This document shows positions 57,225 to 64,000 of a DNA stretch of 64,000 nucleotides, one piece after another (positions within the stretch are counted from its first letter, which is position 1; each line of letters opens with the position of its first letter). A model generated the notes under the pieces. That model saw nothing but the letters and a program-made list of their open reading frames with translations, searched no databases and was not told the DNA's origin. Made by a program: the position numbers and the translations under genes. Location: the NCBI GenBank assembly GCA_026709085.1, contig JAPOTR010000054.1, positions 55,173-119,172 on the forward strand. Direction: 5' to 3'. The DNA comes from Cyanobacteria bacterium MAG CAR3_bin_5 (GTDB lineage: Bacteria > Cyanobacteriota > Cyanobacteriia > PCC-6307 > Cyanobiaceae).

Positions 57225-57677
57225 TCAGCGCTTGAGCGACAGCAACAACTCGTAAAGCCCGTCAATGCGGCTACCCATGGAAGTCTCCAAGGCATCCATG
57301 CGGGCAGCGAGGGCGTCAATGCGGCCACCTAAGGAAGTCTCCAGGGTATCCATGCGGGCAGCGAGGGCATCCATGCGGACAGTGAGGGCGTCAATGCGGC
57401 CACCTAAGGAAGCCTCCAGGGCATCCATGCGGCCAGCAAGGGCGTCAATGCGGACAGTGAGGGCATCCATGCGGCCGCCCATGGAAGTCTCCAGTCCGTC
57501 AATACGGCCTTCCAGGTGGAAGAAACCCATAACGACAATGCTAAAAAGGGTCAACACGAACCCTAAAATCCCCAAAATCAATGGCCAATCCCGATCTCTT
57601 GCAGGCTTGGCCCCCTCACGCCGAACCTGGGGGGGCGTGGCGGCGCTTTCCGGCTTTGGCACGGGAGAAGACGTCAT
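57225..57677 (-). CDS. Membrane-anchored heptad-repeat coiled-coil protein
   Basis: A 150-residue protein (ATG 57677; a longer frame to 57752 exists). A Pro-rich cytoplasmic leader is followed by one span (LILGILGFVLTLFSIVVMGFF), then about 80 residues of heptads (GGRIDALTVRMDALAARMDTLETSL, in units of 25, 25 and 18). DNA units of 21 bp are almost identical, so the tract grew by recent duplication. Similar design to 17953-18177 and to the partial gene at the window end. Function unknown; surface or envelope role is a guess. Confidence 0.75.
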   Translation of the reverse strand: MTSSPVPKPESAATPPQVRREGAKPARDRDWPLILGILGFVLTLFSIVVMGFFHLEGRIDGLETSMGGRMDALTVRIDALAGRMDALEASLGGRIDALTVRMDALAARMDTLETSLGGRIDALAARMDALETSMGSRIDGLYELLLSLKR

Positions 57678-57956
57678 GGTAGGAGACTGGCAAATGGACG
57701 TACCGTAATCTGATTCCAGCGTGACGGCCCTGGCCATGCTATCGGAAAGCACAGAAAAGCGCCTTCCTTCACCAGCCGATCAGGGAAGCCTGCAATGACC
57801 GCCAGACCTGGCTGGCATCGTTGAAGCGAACAAGCGCCATGACGAGCGCAACGGCGGCCGTGGCCCGGTGGGGAAGCAACCCATGGTGGCATGAAAGGAC
57901 GTGATGGCAGGGTGCGGACTGCAATGGCAAAAGCGTGCGAGTCTGTTGTGACTTGC

Positions 57957-58247
57957 TTATTTCAGGTTTCTAATTGTATCATAATGTCCCAGTATTTTAA
58001 CTATATTGACAATTTTTTCGTTATCTCGAATTTCGTAAACAATTCTATGCTTTTTATTAAGCTTAATTTTATAGATAGTATTAAATCCTTTTAACTTTTC
58101 AGTTTTTCCTGTTTGATAAGGATTTTCTGAAAGAGAATCTATCAATTCTCGAAACTTTTTCTTTATAGATTTAGATGATGTAGATTTAAATTTTTCTAAA
58201 TCCTTTTTTGCTTGGCTTGAATACATAACATTCCAGAAATCATTCAT
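57957..58247 (-). CDS. RelE/YoeB-type toxin
   Basis: A 96-residue basic protein. WNVMYSSQAKKDLEKFKSTSS is the RelE-fold opening, LIDSLSENPYQTGKTEKLKG the substrate loop, and HRIVYEIRDNEKIVNIVKILGHYD the family C-terminal block. RelE/YoeB toxins cut mRNA on the ribosome. Strongly AT-rich in a GC-rich genome, so recently acquired. It starts 4 bp after its antitoxin. Confidence 0.88.
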   Translation of the reverse strand: MNDFWNVMYSSQAKKDLEKFKSTSSKSIKKKFRELIDSLSENPYQTGKTEKLKGFNTIYKIKLNKKHRIVYEIRDNEKIVNIVKILGHYDTIRNLK

Positions 58248-58251
58248 AACT

Positions 58252-58428
58252 TTAAAGACTTAGATATTCGTCTGTAAGTTCAATTTTATGTAGCTTGGAG
58301 CTTGGAGTATTTATAGCCTCTAAAATGGCTTTTTCTACACCTGAAATGGAGAGAACGTCATCTTTTTCTTGATTTCTGAACAATCCTTGAAGCCGATTCT
58401 TCGGCAGTGGCGTCGTTTGAGTTGCCAT
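58252..58428 (-). CDS. Antitoxin of the RelE/YoeB-type pair
   Basis: A 58-residue protein (ATG 58428) ending KLHKIELTDEYLSL, with a C-terminal toxin-binding tail of alternating charged residues. Identified by position just before the toxin. No clear DNA-binding fold is seen, so the class is open. An upstream extension in frame to 58494 exists but is less likely. Confidence 0.7.
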   Translation of the reverse strand: MATQTTPLPKNRLQGLFRNQEKDDVLSISGVEKAILEAINTPSSKLHKIELTDEYLSL

Positions 58429-58713
58429 AGCTTTTCTTAGAGCCTGTCGAGGCCCTGAATGAGGTTGCAGATTCAATCTAACCCGCCCACCCAATCCACG
58501 TCACCTTTCTATGCCACTAGTAAAATTGTCATGCCATGCCGCCATACCGGCCACAACGGGCTGCTGCTACTGGGGAATCCGGGGGTGTGGGAACGGAAGG
58601 AGGGAGGGGGAGGAGACGAAGGCGGTAGCCAGCTCCACCATGTAGATGGGATGGAAGGGGATAGGGGAGGATTGGATCAGGAATGGGGCGAAGGGAGCGC
58701 GAAAATGACCAGG

Positions 58714-58743
58714 CACAAAAAGGACCATTGCTGGCCCTCTTTT
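58714..58743 (-). terminator. Decayed third copy of the porin terminator
   Basis: AGGACCATTGCTGGCCCTCTTTT with one stem mismatch; corresponds to the intact hairpins at 61223-61253 and 61492-61523, and keeps the same spacing to the porin remnant stop. Confidence 0.75.
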
Positions 58744-58778
58744 GAATTGTTTCCCAGGAAATCCCGGGAGACCCGACC

Positions 58779-58936
58779 TCAGAAGGTGAGGGTGGGACGG
58801 ATGCCGAAGGCGAAGGCATCGGCATTGGCGCCAACACCACCTACAGCGTTGCCAGCGTTGCTGATGAAGTCCAGGTACATGGGCACGGTGAAGTTGTCGT
58901 TCACCTTGAAGCTGTAGTAGAACTCCAGCACCTTGG
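58779..58936 (-). pseudogene. 3' remnant of an SLH porin gene
   Basis: Reads KVLEFYYSFKVNDNFTVPMYL and ends AFAFGIRPTLTF then stop, close to the last 50 residues of the intact porin at 61559. The similarity at the DNA level also covers the downstream flank including the terminator. Only the final strands of the barrel remain. Confidence 0.9.
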
Positions 58937-59056
58937 ACGGAGGGCAGAAGCTGAAAGAGATTTAGAGACCCAGCCCTCCCATCTGCACGGGATCCCTCAC
59001 TTACTCGCGACTGGGCGCCACAGCGCTGAATGCTCGGATCAATGGCCTGAGCGCCA

Positions 59057-59163
59057 GGATGAACGCCCTTTATGCGTTGGCGCTGCCCCTCAAGAAGTGA
59101 CGTCATCCGTACCCGATGGCGTCACTGACCTTGTAGGATTTGTTGGCCTTGCAATGCCGATGG
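59057..59163. repeat. 107-bp direct repeat, copy 2
   Basis: Pairs with 56956-57062. It lies directly before the start of the ATPase gene; an apparent in-frame extension of that gene into this repeat is therefore not real coding. Confidence 0.9.
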
Positions 59164-59171
59164 AGACAGGG

Positions 59172-60269
59172 ATGTTACACACGCTCAGCCTGAATGGATT
59201 CCGAGGGTTCGAGTCGTACCGCTTGAGCGGGCTGGCCCGGGTGAATCTCCTGGTGGGCAAGAACAATTCTGGCAAGACGTCGGTGCTGGAGGCTGTTGAG
59301 CTTCTGGTTTCGGAGGGAAACCCCCGCGTGCTCTGCAATTCCCTTGCGCGACGAGGGGCAAGGGAAACCCGCCGGCCGCGCTCGCCCATGATCGACGTGG
59401 GCCACGTCTTCCATGGTCATACCTGCACCCCGGGTGTGAGCTTTGAACTGTCGTCCGATGACGGCAACAGCACGCTCAGGGTGAAGATCCTTTCGCTGGA
59501 GGAGGTGGGCGAGGAGGCTGACGACTGGGACCGTGGAGTGAAAAGATGGAGACAGAGGAGGCAGTTTGACCCGGATGAAGAGGTTACCCCTGAATTCGGT
59601 ATGAGTATTGAGGCGGGCGCTTCTGAAAGCCGGATTCTGCTGCCGGTGATGGAGGACGGGACGGTTGGGATCACGTGGTACGGCTATCCCCGGTCGATCC
59701 GCAACGGGCAATCCGGCGCCCCGGTTCATTTCCTGACGTTGGACGCTTTCGATCCAGATCCCATGGGGAGACTATGGGATACTGTTCTGGAAAAAGGCAT
59801 TAAGGCTGAAATTATCTCGGACATGAGGCTACTGGAACCTGATCTCGATTCGATTGATTTCCGAACGCAGACCAACGGCATTCTCCTGAGCCTTCACAAC
59901 AGCAAACGCCCGCTGTCCATCAACACCTACGGTGACGGAACGAAAAGACTTCTTGCCCTCAGGCTCTCGTTTGTTGGAGCAGAAAACGGTGTTTTGTTGG
60001 TTGACGAGATTGATGCGGGTCTTCACTGGACGGTCATGGAAGAAGTGTGGAAGTTGGTGATTGAAGTTGCAAAACGTTTGAATGTTCAGGTCTTCGCCGC
60101 CACCCACAGCATCGACTGCATTCAAGGGCTTGGCTCTCTGCTTCGGAACCGTCCCGACCTGGAGGGGGAGGTGTCCCTTCAGAGGGTGACCCGATCTCTA
60201 TCGAGGGCAGTGTGTCTGCAAGGCGACCAGATCAAGATTGCGATGAAACAGGACATTGAGGTCCGCTGA
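59172..60269 (+). CDS. OLD-like AAA ATPase of an ATPase/DUF3226 pair
   Basis: A 365-residue ATPase. HTLSLNGFRGFESYRL opens the fold, LLVGKNNSGKTSVLEAVELL is Walker A, YGDGTKRLLALRLSF the signature, GVLLVDEIDAGLHW Walker B, and FAATHSIDCI the switch histidine. ATG 59172 is chosen: GGAG lies six bases before it, and earlier sequence is the 107-bp repeat. The stop overlaps the next start by one base (TGATG). Such ATPase plus Toprim-like pairs are widespread in defence islands. Confidence 0.88.
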   Translation: MLHTLSLNGFRGFESYRLSGLARVNLLVGKNNSGKTSVLEAVELLVSEGNPRVLCNSLARRGARETRRPRSPMIDVGHVFHGHTCTPGVSFELSSDDGNSTLRVKILSLEEVGEEADDWDRGVKRWRQRRQFDPDEEVTPEFGMSIEAGASESRILLPVMEDGTVGITWYGYPRSIRNGQSGAPVHFLTLDAFDPDPMGRLWDTVLEKGIKAEIISDMRLLEPDLDSIDFRTQTNGILLSLHNSKRPLSINTYGDGTKRLLALRLSFVGAENGVLLVDEIDAGLHWTVMEEVWKLVIEVAKRLNVQVFAATHSIDCIQGLGSLLRNRPDLEGEVSLQRVTRSLSRAVCLQGDQIKIAMKQDIEVR

Positions 60270-61012
60270 TGACCACGCTGCGGTCAAAGCTTTGTGTGGA
60301 AGGACCGGATGATGTCCATGTTGTCGGGCATCTCTTGCTTCGGCATGGGATTCAATGCTTCATCAGAGGTAGCCAGAATGATGATATGGCTCCGAATGCT
60401 CCTGAGATTAAGGAGATGGGTGGTAAGAAGGAATTGCTCGAAGCGATCCGGACGGCTGTCGAGGAAAGGGAGGGAAGAGAGAAGAATGCCCGGTCGGTGG
60501 GTTTTGTGCTGGATGCAGACGACGATCCACATTCTCGATGGAGTGCAGTGCGCAGCCATCTTCAAGAGATTAGACTGAGTCCACTTCAAGAAGTCAACCT
60601 GGATCCGACCCAGGAGATTGAACTGGATATGCCAAGAATCATGCCACCCGGCGGGTATGTCACTCATGTGACGGAATGCGATATGCGCATTGGGGTGTGG
60701 TTGATGCCAGGCCATCAACGGGAAGGCGCTCTGGAGCAATTCCTGGAAGATCTGGTTGCCGAAGACGATCTTCTGCTGAAACTCGCCAAATCCTCGACGA
60801 GGGAAGCCCGCGCCAAGGGCGCGATGTTTCCCGATGCCAACTCTGCAAAAGCCGTATTGCATACCTGGCTCGCCTGGCAGAAAGATCCTGGCCTACCCTA
60901 CGGTGCGGCCATCAAGGCGCAGTTCTTCCGCCATGACAGCGCCACCGCACAAGCCTTCGTCGACTGGTATAAGAGCCTTTTTCCGATCAGGATCACGGAT
61001 CACAGGCCGTAG
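60269..61012 (+). CDS. DUF3226/Toprim-like protein
   Basis: A 247-residue protein. KLCVEGPDDVHVVGHLLLRHGI has the conserved glutamate of the Toprim fold, and SVGFVLDADDDPHSRW its DxD motif. LEQFLEDLVAEDD is a third conserved block of DUF3226. Its partner is the preceding ATPase, the pattern of OLD/Gabija/PARIS-like systems where the ATPase controls a Toprim nuclease. Function here is inferred. Confidence 0.85.
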   Translation: MTTLRSKLCVEGPDDVHVVGHLLLRHGIQCFIRGSQNDDMAPNAPEIKEMGGKKELLEAIRTAVEEREGREKNARSVGFVLDADDDPHSRWSAVRSHLQEIRLSPLQEVNLDPTQEIELDMPRIMPPGGYVTHVTECDMRIGVWLMPGHQREGALEQFLEDLVAEDDLLLKLAKSSTREARAKGAMFPDANSAKAVLHTWLAWQKDPGLPYGAAIKAQFFRHDSATAQAFVDWYKSLFPIRITDHRP

Positions 61013-61222
61013 GAGCAGTTTCCTTCAGACCAAACCTGTCAGCGGCGCGCCGCTCCCATGTTCTTTGGGCATTGGCGCTAACTGGCTAGGGACAATGGAG
61101 CCGTCGGCCCACCGACTGGTTCAATCCACGTGGGATGAGGAAGACAGGCGGGACGCAGGGGATGGAGGAAGTGGGAGAATGTCAGGCAGGAGAGTGGGAT
61201 GAAGGAGGTACAAAAACCAGAC

Positions 61223-61253
61223 ACAAAAAAGAGGGCCATTGCTGGCCCTCTTC
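61223..61253 (-). terminator. Second copy of the porin terminator
   Basis: GAGGGCCATTGCTGGCCCTC stem-loop with an A-run on the plus strand (U-run on the minus transcript). No porin sequence precedes it. Confidence 0.8.
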
Positions 61254-61491
61254 AGGATGCTTCCGGGGAGTCCCGCAACCCGTCATCCCCGCAAAAAATC
61301 CCGCTTAGCCTGTGCTCAGGAGGATAAGGCGCTCTGGCGTTGGGGGGTGTTGGCGCTGGCACAGAGACGCGGGAGACGGGACAAGAAGGGGGAATGGTAT
61401 GACGAAGAGGCAGGGACGATGAAGACGATGAAGGGGAGGGGAGAGGATTGGATCAGGAATGGGACGAAGGGAGCGTGGGAATGACCAGACA

Positions 61492-61523
61492 CAAAAAAAG
61501 AGGGCCATTGCTGGCCCTCTTTT
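61492..61523 (-). terminator. Porin gene terminator
   Basis: On the minus strand an 11-bp stem (AAAGAGGGCCA / TGGCCCTCTTT) with loop of four, followed by seven U, 36 bases after the porin stop. A classic intrinsic terminator. Confidence 0.92.
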
Positions 61524-61558
61524 GGATTGTTTCCCAGGAAATCCTGGGAGACCCGACC

Positions 61559-63706
61559 TCAGAAGGTGAGGGTGGGACGGATGGCGAAGGCGAAGGCATT
61601 GGCGCTGGTGCCGTTGCCGTCTTTTGCATTGCCAGCGTTGTTGATGAAGTCCAGGTACACAGGCACGGTGAAGTTGTCGTTCACCTTGAAGCTGTAGTAA
61701 AGCTCCAGAACCTTGGTTGGATTCATGCCGCTCATGTCTGTAACGTACTCAGGCGTGCCGTAGGAAATGCCGGCGGAGTTGCCAGGGAAGAAAGCATCAT
61801 CCATGTTCAAGGAAAACGCCCACTGGGCAGTCTTCTTATTGCCATAAGAAGCATAATCCCATGTGCCGAAGCTGTAGTTACCACTGAAGGCGATTGTATC
61901 CGTTAAGTAGGCACCTGCCAGCAAATGGATGATGCTCTTGGTCCGACTATCGGTCATCGTGTGATAGTGGTCTCCGTGCTTCATGGAATAGTCTGCCTCG
62001 TTTTCAGAAATGTTCTGGTAGGCAACGGTGAAGAAGGAATCATTACCGCCAAACAGAGCGCCTGTCCAATTCAGACCCAATGCGAAGGAGCGGTCCGTAT
62101 CTTCACCTAAGAAGCCCTTTTTCCCTGTCTGATCCGAGGCATGATCTCCGTCAACAGCATAGGAAGCGGAGAAGTTCACGGTGCCTGCATCACTCTCGAG
62201 GAGCGCAACATTGAAGCCAAGGCCGGTGTCGCCGAAGTCGCCAATGCCATAGCCATCATAGCCATCATAGTCGTAGTAGGTGACGATGCCTTCAATGCCG
62301 TCAAGGTCGGCAAAGTCGGTGCCCAACGTCAGCTTGACCGGAACGCCCAGATCGAAGTTTCTCTCGTAGGTGAACCCGGAGAACTCCACGTTGGTGTTGC
62401 CGCTGGCGGCTACGTCGTAGAAATTGCCCAGGGCCAGATAGTGACTATAGTGACTCTCCATGCTCATCACGTCACCTTCAAGCTTGAAGGTGAGCTTATC
62501 GGAGCCGGTGAAGGAGGTGGTGAAGGCAATCTCAACGGAACTGCTCAGGGCAAGGCCGGAGTTGTCTTCGCCGTAGGGGGTGGCTGGCACTGCAGGCACT
62601 GCAGGTGTCCCTTCTTCAATCTTTGTTCCTCTATCTATTGCCTCTAGGATAGATTTAATTTGTTCTTCTGGTAAGTCATTGCTATCGCCATCAGTCAACT
62701 CAAGTACATAGGCTGCGAGTTCAGTAGCAGTGACACCAGTAAGCAATTCTGAAGTTGCCGGTGTATCGCCTGCATCATACTCTCCATCAAGGTCTAAATC
62801 AATATACCTAATTTCTTTTCCATCTGAATCTTTACCATCTCTGGCAAAAACATCTTTGTCTACGTACACGTAGTCATTAGCGTTATCATCAGGTATTGAC
62901 TGAATAATTGTTAAGCTTATGCCTCGAGTTGCTCCTTCTTCAGTTGCATCATAAACAGAGTCAGAGTTAAAGTTTCCTTCACGGTCAGAAGCATACTTCC
63001 GAATCAAGACACCTTTGCCAGCAGTACCGCCATCATTACTTGAATACTCAACTGCTAATTCTCTCCCTCTATCAAGGAGAGGATTCCAAATCTCACCTTT
63101 TACTTCTAATAGTTCGTATGTTGGTTCTACTTCTGGCACTTCTGGTACTTCTGGGTTTTGAATCCCCCGAGCCTCTTCATCCTTAGTGGAGAAGAAGACA
63201 AAGTCGGTGGCGATCTCGAATTCCGCTTTGGTGGTGGTGGAGAACTGGGTTTCTTCCAGGGCGCTCACCTTGGCGGTCAGGCCGTCCACTTCACCCTTCA
63301 GTTCGATGAGTTCCTCCGCGAACTCCGCCTTCAGCATTTCCATGTTTTCCATGGAGTCCATGTCGTCCTCCATCATGTCCATCTTGGCGGACATGGAATC
63401 CAGGCAGGCGCTGAGGACGGCGGCCATCTCGTAGCGGGTGATGGGCTGGTCGCCGCGGAAGGTGCCGTCCGGGTAGCCGCCTACGCAGCCGTAGGTCTCC
63501 ACCAGTTCAGCCAGGGCTTGATAGGCCCAGTCCGTGGGGTAGACATCGGAAAAGTCCCGGATGCTGGCGTTCTGGGAGATGGAATACTCCTGGACGGCAT
63601 CCAGATCAAGATTCAGGTCGTTGGCCAGGACGCCCATGGGGGCCAGGGCAACAGGCAGCAGGGCTGCGGCAGGGGCTGCAATCAGAAGGCGTTGAAACGC
63701 TTTCAT
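61559..63706 (-). CDS. SLH-domain porin (SomA/OprB-like) with an inserted segment
   Basis: A 715-residue outer-membrane porin for small solutes (iron and other ions are proposed for the family). MKAFQRLLIAAPAAALLPVALA is a signal peptide. FSDVYPTDWAYQALAELVETYGCVGGYPDGTFRGD (about 55-90) is the SLH domain, followed by a coiled coil (about 105-155) and a C-terminal barrel ending AFAIRPTLTF. Between them, about residues 180-375 (62.58-63.16 kb) is an AT-rich segment framed by PEVPEVPEV and TPAVPAVPA linkers. It contains an aspartate-rich calcium-site-like stretch (DLDLDGEYDAGDTP). Family members usually pass directly from coiled coil to barrel. Confidence 0.92.
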   Translation of the reverse strand: MKAFQRLLIAAPAAALLPVALAPMGVLANDLNLDLDAVQEYSISQNASIRDFSDVYPTDWAYQALAELVETYGCVGGYPDGTFRGDQPITRYEMAAVLSACLDSMSAKMDMMEDDMDSMENMEMLKAEFAEELIELKGEVDGLTAKVSALEETQFSTTTKAEFEIATDFVFFSTKDEEARGIQNPEVPEVPEVEPTYELLEVKGEIWNPLLDRGRELAVEYSSNDGGTAGKGVLIRKYASDREGNFNSDSVYDATEEGATRGISLTIIQSIPDDNANDYVYVDKDVFARDGKDSDGKEIRYIDLDLDGEYDAGDTPATSELLTGVTATELAAYVLELTDGDSNDLPEEQIKSILEAIDRGTKIEEGTPAVPAVPATPYGEDNSGLALSSSVEIAFTTSFTGSDKLTFKLEGDVMSMESHYSHYLALGNFYDVAASGNTNVEFSGFTYERNFDLGVPVKLTLGTDFADLDGIEGIVTYYDYDGYDGYGIGDFGDTGLGFNVALLESDAGTVNFSASYAVDGDHASDQTGKKGFLGEDTDRSFALGLNWTGALFGGNDSFFTVAYQNISENEADYSMKHGDHYHTMTDSRTKSIIHLLAGAYLTDTIAFSGNYSFGTWDYASYGNKKTAQWAFSLNMDDAFFPGNSAGISYGTPEYVTDMSGMNPTKVLELYYSFKVNDNFTVPVYLDFINNAGNAKDGNGTSANAFAFAIRPTLTF

Positions 63707-63877
63707 TGGGAAACTCACACGGTCGGTTGGGAACGACGAGGCGAAGGACGAGCCTGCGTTCAGTAACCACCTTGTTGAGAAAAACCACCTCTGCCCCCCC
63801 CAATGTGCCACTTTCTCAGGTGGATCCCCTGGCCGGGGCGGCCCAACGCCTCGCCGCGGGGTTTCCGTGGGGAGGGG

Positions 63878-64000
63878 TCAACGATCCGGGGCAGCAACCG
63901 GCTGGTTGGAGAAGCGGGCTTCCAGCAGGCGGTCCAGCTTTTCGTTCAGGGCCTTCATATCTTCTCGATGGCGGGCATCCATGGCTTTCATATCTTCTCG
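63878..64000 (-). CDS. C-terminus of a coiled-coil protein (partial)
   Basis: Only the last 40 residues are in the window: an 11-residue repeat REDMKAMDARH followed by REDMKALNEKLDRLLEAR and a short tail. The stop is at 63878-63880. Probably of the same membrane-anchored coiled-coil type as 57225-57677; the N-terminus lies beyond the window. Confidence 0.7.
   Translation of the reverse strand, partial: REDMKAMDARHREDMKALNEKLDRLLEARFSNQPVAAPDR

Larger units (their letters stand above)
58429..59171. other. Spacer with porin remnant and repeat
   Basis: About 740 bases holding a decayed copy of the porin terminator (58714-58743), the last 50 codons of a porin (58779-58936), and direct repeat copy 2 (59057-59163). 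No other gene seen. Confidence 0.7.
61013..61558. other. Spacer with two porin-type terminators
   Basis: About 546 bases with no gene. It contains two near-identical hairpins (61223-61253 and 61492-61523) and a G-rich simple stretch between them. The first hairpin is a leftover of a lost porin copy. Confidence 0.7.

Noticed and set aside
57260..57500. Regular 21-bp repeats as a possible CRISPR array
   Set aside because: No unique spacers; the units encode heptads of a coiled-coil protein in frame.
59097..59171. N-terminal extension of the OLD-like ATPase
   Set aside because: The bases are mostly the 107-bp repeat, and a ribosome site favours ATG 59172.

Overview
The window looks like a GC-rich marine picocyanobacterium of the Synechococcus/Cyanobium group. 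The evidence is a set of cyanobacterial marker genes: ndhN, ldpA, a Ycf45-like R3H ATPase, an S-type phycobilin lyase, cpcG, a DUF3318 protein, a Ycf36-like protein, an SLH-domain porin and paired ABC1 kinases. A secreted ankyrin-repeat protein and the many defence and toxin modules in rearranged, partly AT-rich blocks are what is known from sponge symbionts such as 'Candidatus Synechococcus spongiarum'. That assignment is inference; no rRNA or other decisive marker is present.

Layout. 1-7.5 kb (minus): a giant DEAD/DEAH helicase that runs off the window, preceded by a 941-residue partner; the pair resembles Druantia type III. 7.7-9.8 kb (plus): bioD-fumC. 9.9-10.5 kb: a PIN-domain toxin-antitoxin pair. 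10.7-15.0 kb (minus): type III restriction-modification res/mod. 15.5-18.9 kb: an R-M C-terminal remnant, a protein with a nucleoside deoxyribosyltransferase/TIR-like domain, and an AlbA-type regulator pseudogene split around an ankyrin cassette. 18.9-22.8 kb (minus): polar amino-acid ABC transporter. 22.9 kb: initiator tRNA. 23.1-25.7 kb (minus): DUF3318, rsfS, ycf36-like and asparaginase genes. 25.9-29.2 kb: carB.

29.2-40.3 kb is a defence island: a TIR gene coupled to a RipA-like membrane protein with an in-frame stop, a type IIG restriction-methylase, an AbiJ-like HEPN protein, an HNH-like protein, an orphan excisionase-like regulator, and an ATPase-RloB pair. Related degenerate repeats recur between these genes.

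41.0-53.4 kb is core cyanobacterial sequence: ndhN-ldpA, the R3H ATPase, tRNA-Gln, phycobilin lyase, cpcG, a DUF4912 protein, mscS, two ABC1 kinases and a DUF1400 protein. Then come recN with two compensating frameshifts and a cytochrome P450. 57-64 kb is accessory again: a membrane-anchored coiled-coil protein, an AT-rich RelE-type module, a porin remnant, an ATPase-DUF3226 pair, three copies of the porin terminator, a full porin carrying an AT-rich inserted segment, and the end of another coiled-coil gene. Housekeeping genes (carbamoyl phosphate, amino-acid uptake, light harvesting, NDH-1) thus alternate with layers of restriction, nucleotide-signal and abortive-infection modules, several of which are visibly decaying.
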